Of a DNA stretch of 64,000 bases, positions 27,155-35,003 are shown piece by piece (the first letter of the stretch is position 1; every line of letters starts with the position of its first letter). Made by a program: the position numbers and the translations under genes. The DNA comes from Chloroflexota bacterium. GTDB taxonomy: Bacteria > Chloroflexota > Anaerolineae > Anaerolineales > UBA4823. The stretch covers positions 62,001 through 126,000 of the forward strand of contig JAKOUW010000160.1 of the NCBI GenBank assembly GCA_029782365.1. The letters are read 5' to 3'. The notes under the pieces are model-generated. The model did not search any database. It was given only the letters and a program-made list of their open reading frames with translations, and was not told the origin of the DNA.

Positions 27155-28957
27155 GTGTCTAAAAAACGACCGCGCCCTGCGATGCAGTGGCGCACAATAG
27201 ATTTGCACATACACACACCAGCTTCAAGTGATTTTCAACAGCCGGATGTCACCTATTTGCAGCTTCTGCAGCGCGCCGAACAGCGCGGGCTGGATATCAT
27301 CGCTTTCACCGATCACAACTCAGTGGCCGGGTATCGACGCCTGATGGAAGAAATTGAGCAGCTCCAGTTTCTGGAGCGCTTAAAACGTATCTTACCCGAC
27401 GAGCAGTTCCGTTTGAATGAATATCGGCGCTTGTTGGATAAAATCCTGCTGTTACCGGCTTTCGAGTTCACAGCCACATTTGGCTTTCATATCCTGGCGA
27501 TATTTGCGCCCGAAAAGCCGCTGCGAGAAATCGAGTATTTGTTGATGGATTTAAATATCCCCAAAGACCAGCTAGACAACGGCTCGGCAACTGTGGGAGC
27601 AACAACAGATGTTCTGACCGCCTATCAGAAGATAGACGAAGCTGGGGGATTGGTCATTGCGGCGCATGCCAATTCGAGCAACGGCGTGGCGATGCGCGGC
27701 TTTCCCCTGGGAGGACAGACCAAAATTGCCTATACCCAGGATGAACACTTGCATGCCTTAGAAGTGACTGATTTAGATCAACGCGGCGCTCGTGCCACAG
27801 CAGCCTTTTTCAACGGCACCAAACCAGAATACCCGCGCCGCATGCACTGTATTCAGGGCTCTGATGCTCATCGGCTGACAATCGATTCTCAGCGTAAAAA
27901 GAACCTGGGCTTGGGAGACCGTGCCACAGATGTGAATTTGCCGGAAATAAATTTTGAGTCGCTGCGCGAGCTCTTTCTGAGCAATGACTTTGCTCGCACA
28001 CGCCCCCACCGGCAGCAAGCTGAGCCAGCATTTGATTTTGTGCGGGCCGCACGCGAAGAGGGCAACAACATCGTCCAGGCATTCCATGAAAGCGCCGTTG
28101 AAAAAGGCGGTAAGTTGTATGCCATCCTGGCAGATGTGGGTGCATTTGCAAACACAAATGGTGGTACGTTGTATGTGGGTCTGGATGCCGACCCGAAGAA
28201 GCCCATCCCGGGCGTAGAGAGTCCTGAGCAGGTGGTGGCTCTTCTGGAAAAAGAAATAGATCGGCGTATCATCCCGCCCATCGCAACCACGGTCGATTTG
28301 TACGAAACAGGCGCAAAGAAAATATTGCGCGTCCTGGTGCCGCGCGGCGAAGACTCACCATATGTGGTGGATGACTACAAGGTGTATGTGCGGGATGAGG
28401 ATAAGACAGAACTGGCAGTGCGTGATGAAATTGTGCGCCTGGTGTTGCGCGGCCAGCGACAAATAACCGAGCTGCCAATTGGGGATCATTCTGGCCTGCA
28501 ATCTGTGACCCAGGAAAAACAGCCGGCGGCAAATTCTTCACCTGGAGCGGCACGGCAAATCCAGTTGCCTTCAATACAATCAGCCGCTGCCCAACCGGCT
28601 GAACAGCCGCCGCGCACCGGGGTCGAAGTGGTCGTGGTGGAGGAGCGTGATGGGATACAATATTTCACCATGCGTGACTTGCGCAATGGGAACATGGTAA
28701 AAAACGTCACGCGCACATCCGCCAGGCGGTTGTGGCATTATGCCGTCACTCAATATGTTAAGCTGCCGGCAGACCCCGCCCAGGCTGTAGTGGAGTGGCA
28801 GGGTGACCTTGGCTTGTTGAAACGCTACAGCGAAGGCCATCACACACGCTATGACTTGCTCCAGCGAGTGGATGGTGAACAGCGTTGTTATTTTGGAGTC
28901 ACCGACGACGGAATTCACGGGCGCTGGAAAATTCTGGTCGGGGCTGAAGATGAGTAG
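27155..28957 (+). CDS. PHP-domain phosphoesterase fused to an AlbA_2 (Schlafen-like) domain
   Basis: A 600-residue protein. The N-terminus is a PHP metal-dependent phosphoesterase: '[11 protein letters not shown]', 'AFTDHNSV', '[11 protein letters not shown]' and '[10 protein letters not shown]' give the metal-binding His and Asp residues. Residues of about 305-430 form an AlbA_2 domain ('[18 protein letters not shown]'), a putative DNA- or RNA-binding module. A Pro/Ala/Gln-rich linker and a C-terminal domain with '[13 protein letters not shown]' follow. PHP proteins with Trp-type or polymerase-like fold cut phosphate esters or nucleotides. The combination suggests nucleic-acid processing, which is inference. 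GTG start, one base after the response regulator. Confidence 0.85.
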   Translation: MSKKRPRPAMQWRTIDLHIHTPASSDFQQPDVTYLQLLQRAEQRGLDIIAFTDHNSVAGYRRLMEEIEQLQFLERLKRILPDEQFRLNEYRRLLDKILLLPAFEFTATFGFHILAIFAPEKPLREIEYLLMDLNIPKDQLDNGSATVGATTDVLTAYQKIDEAGGLVIAAHANSSNGVAMRGFPLGGQTKIAYTQDEHLHALEVTDLDQRGARATAAFFNGTKPEYPRRMHCIQGSDAHRLTIDSQRKKNLGLGDRATDVNLPEINFESLRELFLSNDFARTRPHRQQAEPAFDFVRAAREEGNNIVQAFHESAVEKGGKLYAILADVGAFANTNGGTLYVGLDADPKKPIPGVESPEQVVALLEKEIDRRIIPPIATTVDLYETGAKKILRVLVPRGEDSPYVVDDYKVYVRDEDKTELAVRDEIVRLVLRGQRQITELPIGDHSGLQSVTQEKQPAANSSPGAARQIQLPSIQSAAAQPAEQPPRTGVEVVVVEERDGIQYFTMRDLRNGNMVKNVTRTSARRLWHYAVTQYVKLPADPAQAVVEWQGDLGLLKRYSEGHHTRYDLLQRVDGEQRCYFGVTDDGIHGRWKILVGAEDE

Positions 28958-29393
28958 TCCGGCTAAAACAGAGCTGGTCATTCGCCCTTTTCGTTTCCCA
29001 GAAGATTACCCGCCGGCCATAGAATTATGGAAAGATGCAGGTCCTGGTGTAAACGTGGGACGCTCGGACGCCATGCCTGAAATCGCAAAGAAACTGCAGC
29101 GCGATCCAGATTTGTTCCTGGTCGCTGAAATAGGTGGCCGCCTGGTGGGCACCGTCATTGGCGGTTTCGATGGCCGGCGAGGCTTGCTGTACCACCTGGC
29201 TGTGGCAGCAGACTGCCGCGGTGCTGGCATTGGCTCTGCGTTGATGGCAGAGGTCGAAGCGCGTTTACGAGCCCTGGGGTGTTTAAAATCGTATTTGTTG
29301 GTCATAGCCGGTAACCAGGAGGTCGCTCAATATTACGAGAAGCGCGGTTGGAAGGCCATGAATGTCACGATTTATGGAAAGGATCTGCAGTGA
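28950..29393 (+). CDS. GNAT-family N-acetyltransferase
   Basis: A 147-residue acetyltransferase with the acetyl-CoA motif 'LAVAADCRGAGIGSALMAEVE' in the form R/Q-x-x-G-x-G/A and a C-terminal 'NQEVAQYYEKRGW' helix typical of RimI/YpeA-like enzymes. ATG 28950 overlaps the stop of the PHP gene by eight bases. Substrate unknown; the resemblance is closest to the YpeA-type GNATs. Confidence 0.88.
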   Translation: MSSPAKTELVIRPFRFPEDYPPAIELWKDAGPGVNVGRSDAMPEIAKKLQRDPDLFLVAEIGGRLVGTVIGGFDGRRGLLYHLAVAADCRGAGIGSALMAEVEARLRALGCLKSYLLVIAGNQEVAQYYEKRGWKAMNVTIYGKDLQ

Positions 29394-29920
29394 CCGAGCC
29401 GCAGCCTTCCAGGCAGGCTTGGCGAGTGGCCGTTCTGACGGTTTCGGATCGCTCGGCGCGCGGCGAGCGCGCGGATGTGTCTGGCCCAGTGTTGGTGGAA
29501 CAGATGAAGGCGGTTGGCTGGCAGTTGAAGGGGCAAGCAGTGCTGCCCGATGAACAGGTACAAATTAGCGCAATGTTGAAAGAATGGGCAGATTCCGGCG
29601 AATGTGATTTGATCTTGACGACCGGCGGCACAGGATTCGCGCCGCGCGATGTCACTCCCGAAGCTACCCTGGCGGTCGTGGAGCGGGCGACACCCGGGCT
29701 GGCAGAAGCAATGCGGCAGGCCAGCTTGCGGGTCACACCCCATGCGATGCTCTCGCGTGCCGCCGCCGGCATTCGGAAACGGACATTGATCGTCAATCTG
29801 CCGGGCAGCCCGAAGGCAGCCATGGAAAACCTGGCTGTTTTGCTGCCCGTTTTACCCCATGCCATTGCCTTGTTGAGAGATGACCCATCTTCCGAGCAAG
29901 GTCATCAAGCCGCCGATTAG
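29390..29920 (+). CDS. MogA/MoaB-family molybdenum cofactor protein
   Basis: A 176-residue protein of the MoCF_biosynth fold with 'LTTGGTGFAPRDVTPEAT', 'LSRAAAGIRKRTLIVNLPGSPKAA' (quoted in part), the molybdopterin-binding features of MogA/MoaB. MogA adenylates molybdopterin before metal insertion; MoaB is related with a less certain role. The GTG start overlaps the GNAT stop as GTGA. No other molybdenum cofactor gene is in the window. Confidence 0.9.
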   Translation: MTEPQPSRQAWRVAVLTVSDRSARGERADVSGPVLVEQMKAVGWQLKGQAVLPDEQVQISAMLKEWADSGECDLILTTGGTGFAPRDVTPEATLAVVERATPGLAEAMRQASLRVTPHAMLSRAAAGIRKRTLIVNLPGSPKAAMENLAVLLPVLPHAIALLRDDPSSEQGHQAAD

Positions 29921-29973
29921 TTTTTCGGTGCTTTCCTCATCTTGATCATCATCCCCAGTTAATTTTAGGCGAG

Positions 29974-29979
29974 TATAAT
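29974..29979 (+). promoter_or_regulatory. -10 box of lepB, probably giving a leaderless mRNA
   Basis: A perfect TATAAT ends seven bases before the ATG at 29986, so the predicted start is at or next to the A of the ATG. No ribosome site lies in front of this start codon. No good -35 box is visible. Confidence 0.5.
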
Positions 29980-29985
29980 TTCTTT

Positions 29986-30579
29986 ATGGATTACTTTAAT
30001 TACGAAGTCGTCCCCGAACAAGGGACCGGAGAGGGTTGGGGCCGGGCGTTGTTCGATGTATTTGAAACAATTGCCATCGCCCTGATCATGTTCTTTGTGA
30101 TCAACACGCTCACGGCGCGTATTCGCGTCGAATCGATCAGCATGCGGCCCAATCTGACGGAAGGTGATTTTGTGTTGGTGAACCGGCTGGCTTATAAGTT
30201 TGCCCAGCCGCAGCGCGGCGATATTATCGTTTTCAAATATCCGCCTAATCCGAATGAAACGCCCTACATTAAGCGCATTATAGGCCTGCCCGGAGATCAT
30301 ATCTTGATTCAAAATAACCAGGTTTACATTAACGGGTCGCGGCTCAACGAGCCGTATCTCACCGTTACCACCAACCGGGGAGGTGAATGGGACGTACCGC
30401 CGCAATCACTGTTTGTGATGGGTGATAATCGCAATAATTCCTCGGATTCGCGCGCCTGGGGAATGGTGCCGTTCGATAATATCATCGGCAAAGCCCTGGT
30501 GATCTATTTTCCAGTAGAGCATTGGGCGATCTTACACGTTGATTCAGCCCTGGCGCAATCCCTGCCCGCCCAACCCTGA
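29986..30579 (+). CDS. lepB: Signal peptidase I
   Basis: A 197-residue membrane protease. One N-terminal membrane helix (about residues 24-42) is followed by box B with the catalytic Ser ('ESISMRPNL', near residue 52), box D with the catalytic Lys ('YIKRIIGLPGD', near residue 95) and box E ('MGDNRNNSSDSRAWG'). It removes signal peptides from exported proteins, many of which are encoded in this window. The gene appears to be leaderless. The ECF sigma-factor gene follows after 27 bases. Confidence 0.95.
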   Translation: MDYFNYEVVPEQGTGEGWGRALFDVFETIAIALIMFFVINTLTARIRVESISMRPNLTEGDFVLVNRLAYKFAQPQRGDIIVFKYPPNPNETPYIKRIIGLPGDHILIQNNQVYINGSRLNEPYLTVTTNRGGEWDVPPQSLFVMGDNRNNSSDSRAWGMVPFDNIIGKALVIYFPVEHWAILHVDSALAQSLPAQP

Positions 30580-30606
30580 TATATACCTCAATCTGTTGTA
30601 ACGAAA

Positions 30607-31203
30607 TTGGCCGTCATCCGTTTACCTGGATATAAAGAGAAATTGCAATCTGGCGATGAAGAGCAAAAACTGCTGAAGCTGGCCTGCCAGGGCAGCGTGG
30701 AAGCCTTCGGAACCTTATATGAACAACTTTCTCCGGCGGTGTTTCGATTTATGATTGCCCATGTTTCAAACGCTCACGATGCTGAAGACCTGACCGCAGA
30801 TGTATTTATGCGAGCCTGGGAAGCGCTGCCCCGGTATAGACAACAAGGAGTCCCTTTCCTGGCGTATCTCCTGCGGATTGCGCGCAATTTATTGATCGAC
30901 TTTTACCGCAAAAAAGAAAACAATATCCAAACCGAAGCTGTCGAAGATAACTTTGAAATTCCCGATAAAACCGTCGGTCTTTTGGAAAATATGCAGGCGT
31001 TTCAAGATCGACAAGAGCTTTACCTGGCTCTACGTAATTTGCGTGAAGAGCACCGCACCGTCCTTGTGCTGAGGTTTATCGAGGGCTACGATGTGGAAAA
31101 GACAGCCTATTTGATGGAAAGAACGCAGAGCGGTGTGCGTGTGTTAACGCATCGTGCGTTGAGTTCTTTGCGAGCACAGTTGGAAATAACAACGGAGAAA
31201 TGA
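30607..31203 (+). CDS. ECF-type RNA polymerase sigma factor
   Basis: A 198-residue sigma-70 family protein of the extracytoplasmic-function group. Region 2 is visible ('AEDLTADVFMRAWEALPRY' with 'FLAYLLRIARNLLIDFYRKK') and region 4 near the end ('LREEHRTVLVLRFIEGYDVEKTA', quoted in part). The start appears to be TTG 30607 without a clear ribosome site. The next gene begins at the base after its stop, so they are coupled. It probably directs an envelope or pilus regulon, because pseudopilin genes follow. Confidence 0.9.
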   Translation: MAVIRLPGYKEKLQSGDEEQKLLKLACQGSVEAFGTLYEQLSPAVFRFMIAHVSNAHDAEDLTADVFMRAWEALPRYRQQGVPFLAYLLRIARNLLIDFYRKKENNIQTEAVEDNFEIPDKTVGLLENMQAFQDRQELYLALRNLREEHRTVLVLRFIEGYDVEKTAYLMERTQSGVRVLTHRALSSLRAQLEITTEK

Positions 31204-31932
31204 ATGGATGAGGAAAACCGTTTTTCCACGGCATTAGACTCTTGCTTATCTGCGATAGAAACAGGGAAAGATATTGAAGAAGCGCTGGCGGTTTTCCCCG
31301 ATCTGGCAAACAGGTTGCGCCCGGAATTGCAGACCGTAATCTGGCTGCAAAAACGAAAGGAAGCTGTACAATCAGCCAATTTCAACCCATCACTGAGCCG
31401 GCCGCGTCTGGTTTATGCACTGCGCCAGATAAAAACTTCGAAAATTGTTTTGTTTCCCTGGTCATCAATACGGAGTTGGCTGGCGCAAGCCGCCGTGCTG
31501 GGTTTGATGCTGCTTATGTTTTTCCAACTCAGCCTTAGTTTGGTGCGCGCTGCTATGGTGGCCATCCCTGGCGATTTACTTTACCCTATAAAACAGGCCG
31601 AAGAACAAGCCAGGCTGGCAGTCACTACGGATAAGATTCAAAGAGCTTCCGTTTACATCGACATCGCCCATCAACGATTGTCGGAAATTACGGATTTATT
31701 TATCGAAAATCGCTACCAATACCTGGAGTCAACAAACACCAATCTAAGACAAGCAGCGAATAACGCCCTGGCGATCCTGAATTCACCGGAAATACGCACA
31801 TCCTCAAAAGCGGCCGATCTCACTGTAGAAGTAGAAAAAACTCTAGATAACCGGCAGGCTGCCTTGACAGCTTTGTATGGCTCTTTACCGGAAAATGTGC
31901 GCGCCGATATAAGCGAGCTCCTGGTTCCTTAA
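31204..31932 (+). CDS. DUF5667-like membrane protein, likely anti-sigma partner
   Basis: A 242-residue protein with a soluble N-terminal part, one membrane helix (about residues 93-116) and an extracytoplasmic helical domain that includes 'GDLLYPIKQAEEQARLAVTT' and a Gln/Glu/Lys-rich coiled region. The pattern matches DUF5667, often encoded next to ECF sigma factors in Chloroflexota and Actinobacteria. A sigma-factor regulator role is inference from topology and the coupled start. No zinc anti-sigma HxxxCxxC motif is seen. Confidence 0.7.
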   Translation: MDEENRFSTALDSCLSAIETGKDIEEALAVFPDLANRLRPELQTVIWLQKRKEAVQSANFNPSLSRPRLVYALRQIKTSKIVLFPWSSIRSWLAQAAVLGLMLLMFFQLSLSLVRAAMVAIPGDLLYPIKQAEEQARLAVTTDKIQRASVYIDIAHQRLSEITDLFIENRYQYLESTNTNLRQAANNALAILNSPEIRTSSKAADLTVEVEKTLDNRQAALTALYGSLPENVRADISELLVP

Positions 31933-32329
31933 ACTGGACATTTTCGTTAAAGGTAATCGTCAGGACACGGACTATCGATTCCTGTTCGATCGTGATCGCA
32001 TCTGGCTTCGAATAAAAAATCCAGATGTAATGATCCATTGATTGCCAAGCTTTGGCAAAAGGAAATTCAAAGCCGGTCTCTCTGGTTTAATGCATCATCA
32101 CCAAAAGCCGCCCGGGTGCGACTGCCTATCGTTATTGTTAGGTGCTCAAGGTAACAATGGATTATTTCTCTCGTTAATGCTAATAAGAGAGATTTTCAAT
32201 TACAATAAAATATGTATAGATTGTGCTCTCAATCGGAAAATTGCTCATCTTTTGTCAGCAACTTATTTTTTTTATAGGTCGTGCAAAAAACCATACCAAC
32301 CCGTGGTTTGTGTTGGAGAAAAACTCAGA
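31933..32329. other. AT-rich intergenic region before the TadE/Calx-beta gene
   Basis: About 400 bases. It contains the inverted repeat TTGCCAA-GCT-TTGGCAA (32042-32058) and a weak hairpin near 32168-32192 formed by TCTCTC and GAGAGA. The reading frame of the downstream gene is open back to 32042, but without a ribosome site or signal. No convincing promoter pair or known riboswitch was recognised. It may be a leader with regulation for the pilus genes. Confidence 0.4.
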
Positions 32330-34993
32330 ATGGCAGATCAACAATTGGGCAATCATCATTTTTCTAGCCTCGGTCAATTTCGTCGGCATCATAAGGCTCA
32401 GTCCGCGATGGAATTCGCTTTGGTGCTGCCTTTACTCATATTATTATTGTATGGGATTATCGAGTTTGGCCGCTTGCTGCTCATCTATAACCAGATCAAC
32501 ACAGCCAGCCGGGAATCAGCTCGCTGGGGTTCGGCCACAGGTCAGGGAATCACAGCCAATACCCCGAGATATGCTGACTGCGCGGGGATTAAGCAAATCG
32601 CGCGCACTGCTGGGTTTGTCGTTCCCATTGCGAACGGTGATATCACAATTCAGTACGATCATGGTCCAGGCACGACTGCCAGTTCTGGTGATTGCAGTGT
32701 GCCTGGTTCGATAGCGCTTGGCGACCGGGTGTTGGTCACGGTCTCTGCGACCTACAGCCCAATCCTGCCTATCCCCTACTTGAATTCTTTTCCGATTACG
32801 TCCGTGTCGAGCCGTTCGATCTTGACCACAATCGATCTGGCTGGCGTTGGAGGGGGTGGAAGCGGTGGTGGAGCTGTTACTCCGCAGGTTTATTTCGGAA
32901 TTTCTTCGGCTTCGGCCAACGAAAATGAAGGAACATTTACGTTAAATGTAGTTCTCAGCTCATCGACCACGAATGATGTTACAGTCAGCATTGGCGCTTC
33001 GGGCACCGCGGTCGCAGGTACAAACTATTCCTTTTCTAATACTTCGGTGACCATACCTGCAGGGACGACTACCAAGCAAATTTCGATCAACCTGATCGAT
33101 GACACATTTTACGACACAGCAAAAACAGTTATACTGACGTTGTCCAACCCCAGCAATGCCACCCTCGGTTCGCCTTCGGTTTTCACGCTCACGCTGCTCA
33201 ATATTGATCCACCACCGATCGTGTCATTCCAGTATTCCACAAGTACGATCACTGAAACAGGCAGCAGCGTGGCTGTGGCAGTTTTGTTGAAAAATTCTGT
33301 CGGCTCCTTGAAGGCGTCTAAGCTGGCTACGACAATCAATTTTGGTCTGGGCGGAACCGCTGTGCTGGGGGCAAATTATAACCTCAGCCCGATTTCATCC
33401 TTGACAATCCCAGCCGGCTCAACCAGCGGATTTATCGTTGTCACACCGATCAATAATAATATTTTCGACACGGCCTTGACCGTCATTCTCACCATCAGCG
33501 GCGCCACCAATGGAGATGGCACTGCAGCGTCTTTGGGATCGCCAACAGTCCATACCGTCACGATCCGCGATAACAACACGCCAACGATTAACTTCAGCGT
33601 GGCTTCACTGAGCGTGGATAAATCTGCCGGCACGGCGAAGGTGCAGGTATTGATGAGCACGAAATCCAGCCAAACGGTGAGTGTGCCGTTCACGATTGGT
33701 GGAACGGCGGCTTCACCTGCCCAATATACGCTCAACCCTGCTAACACGGTGACGTTTAGCCCGGGGGCCACATCTGCCGATATTACCTTCAGCATTGTGA
33801 ATAATCCAATCCCCCAGGGCTCTTTGACTGTTAAACTCACATTGGGAACTCCCACCCTGGGTGCGAAACTTGGCTCGCCTTCTGTCTTTACCCTGACGAT
33901 AACAGAGACATACACCGCGCCCAGCGTCAGCTTTTCCTATTCCTCAGCATCCGTGAACGAGGGCCAGTCTACAACTTTGAATGTAAACTTGACTGGTTAT
34001 GCCAATGCACCCGTGACAGTCCCCTTCAGCCTGAGTGGGACAGCGATCAATAATACCCATTACACTGTTTCACCAGCCGGTTCGATAACGATCCCGTTCG
34101 GCCAGTTATCAGCCAGTATCACCATCTCCACCATCATCGATCCGGTTTATTCCGGACCGCGCACCATTATACTCACTATGGGTGCCCCCAGCGGCGGCGG
34201 TGTGACGAAGGGATCACCAAACGTGTCCACGGTTACGATTGTTGACCTGACACCTGTGCCGACGATTTATTTCAATGGAGTGAGCAATGTTGTGGCGGAG
34301 GATGCCGGCACAGTGAGCATTCCACTCAAACTCAGCGGGCCTGCCGCTGCGCCAGTCACAGTAACATTCAAGATCAATGCGGCCTCATCGGCCATTGTCA
34401 ACACAGATTACACTCCTTTTTCCAGTTATGTGGTTACGTTTGCTCCAAATACAGTCGATGCGGTGATCAATGTAGCGGTTCTTCAAAACCCCACACCAGA
34501 CCTAAACCCCCGCACCCTGATTGTTGATTTGGTCACCCCTGTGACCGTTGCCTCGATCGGCTCTCCAAGTGAGTACACACTGACAATCCGGGATAACCAG
34601 ATCTGCCCACGGTTTGCCAGCATCGCTCCATCTCGATTGACTTCAAAGCTGACGTTATACCTGGCAAATGACCGCCAATATGCGACGAATGTTTTCATCC
34701 AGAGCATTACTGTCTCAACTGCCGTGGATCCCTCCAACATCGTAAGTCAGCTAAGCTGGTTAGATTCCGTGCCTGCAGATACGCTGATCGCCAATACCCT
34801 GGTAGGTAATCCGATTGCAATTAACAGCCCTCATATCTGGACATTAGCGATCACCTCCCCGCCAGCTCCGCTGACAGGATACCGCTTGTTGATCGTGTTT
34901 GGCACGGTGCCGACATTCAATTCTGCCTACACGGTTTCAATTACCTACAGCAATAATTGTATCCGCACCACCACAGCAATCTTCAATCCATAA
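32330..34993 (+). CDS. TadE-like pseudopilin fused to five Calx-beta repeats
   Basis: An 887-residue protein. Residues of about 20-60 are a TadE-type segment, 'AQSAMEFALVLPLLILLLYG' with the conserved Glu and a hydrophobic helix, followed by 'IYNQINTASRESARWGS'. A Gly/Ser-rich linker then leads into five Calx-beta repeats of about 115 residues, each with a conserved 'GSPSVFTLTI' or 'GTAxxxxxYxxSP' pattern. A further domain ends the protein. TadE pseudopilins normally end after about 150 residues. Calx-beta repeats bind calcium and occur in adhesins. The fusion suggests a pilus-linked or membrane-anchored adhesin. ATG 32330 has a GGAG site about 11 bases upstream. The genes for TadA-C are not in the window. 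Confidence 0.85.
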   Translation: MADQQLGNHHFSSLGQFRRHHKAQSAMEFALVLPLLILLLYGIIEFGRLLLIYNQINTASRESARWGSATGQGITANTPRYADCAGIKQIARTAGFVVPIANGDITIQYDHGPGTTASSGDCSVPGSIALGDRVLVTVSATYSPILPIPYLNSFPITSVSSRSILTTIDLAGVGGGGSGGGAVTPQVYFGISSASANENEGTFTLNVVLSSSTTNDVTVSIGASGTAVAGTNYSFSNTSVTIPAGTTTKQISINLIDDTFYDTAKTVILTLSNPSNATLGSPSVFTLTLLNIDPPPIVSFQYSTSTITETGSSVAVAVLLKNSVGSLKASKLATTINFGLGGTAVLGANYNLSPISSLTIPAGSTSGFIVVTPINNNIFDTALTVILTISGATNGDGTAASLGSPTVHTVTIRDNNTPTINFSVASLSVDKSAGTAKVQVLMSTKSSQTVSVPFTIGGTAASPAQYTLNPANTVTFSPGATSADITFSIVNNPIPQGSLTVKLTLGTPTLGAKLGSPSVFTLTITETYTAPSVSFSYSSASVNEGQSTTLNVNLTGYANAPVTVPFSLSGTAINNTHYTVSPAGSITIPFGQLSASITISTIIDPVYSGPRTIILTMGAPSGGGVTKGSPNVSTVTIVDLTPVPTIYFNGVSNVVAEDAGTVSIPLKLSGPAAAPVTVTFKINAASSAIVNTDYTPFSSYVVTFAPNTVDAVINVAVLQNPTPDLNPRTLIVDLVTPVTVASIGSPSEYTLTIRDNQICPRFASIAPSRLTSKLTLYLANDRQYATNVFIQSITVSTAVDPSNIVSQLSWLDSVPADTLIANTLVGNPIAINSPHIWTLAITSPPAPLTGYRLLIVFGTVPTFNSAYTVSITYSNNCIRTTTAIFNP

Positions 34994-35003
34994 AAGGATG
35001 GCC

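Noticed and set aside
31933..32329. Cyclic-di-GMP or other known riboswitch before the TadE/Calx-beta gene
   Set aside because: None of the conserved riboswitch core sequences I know could be matched.
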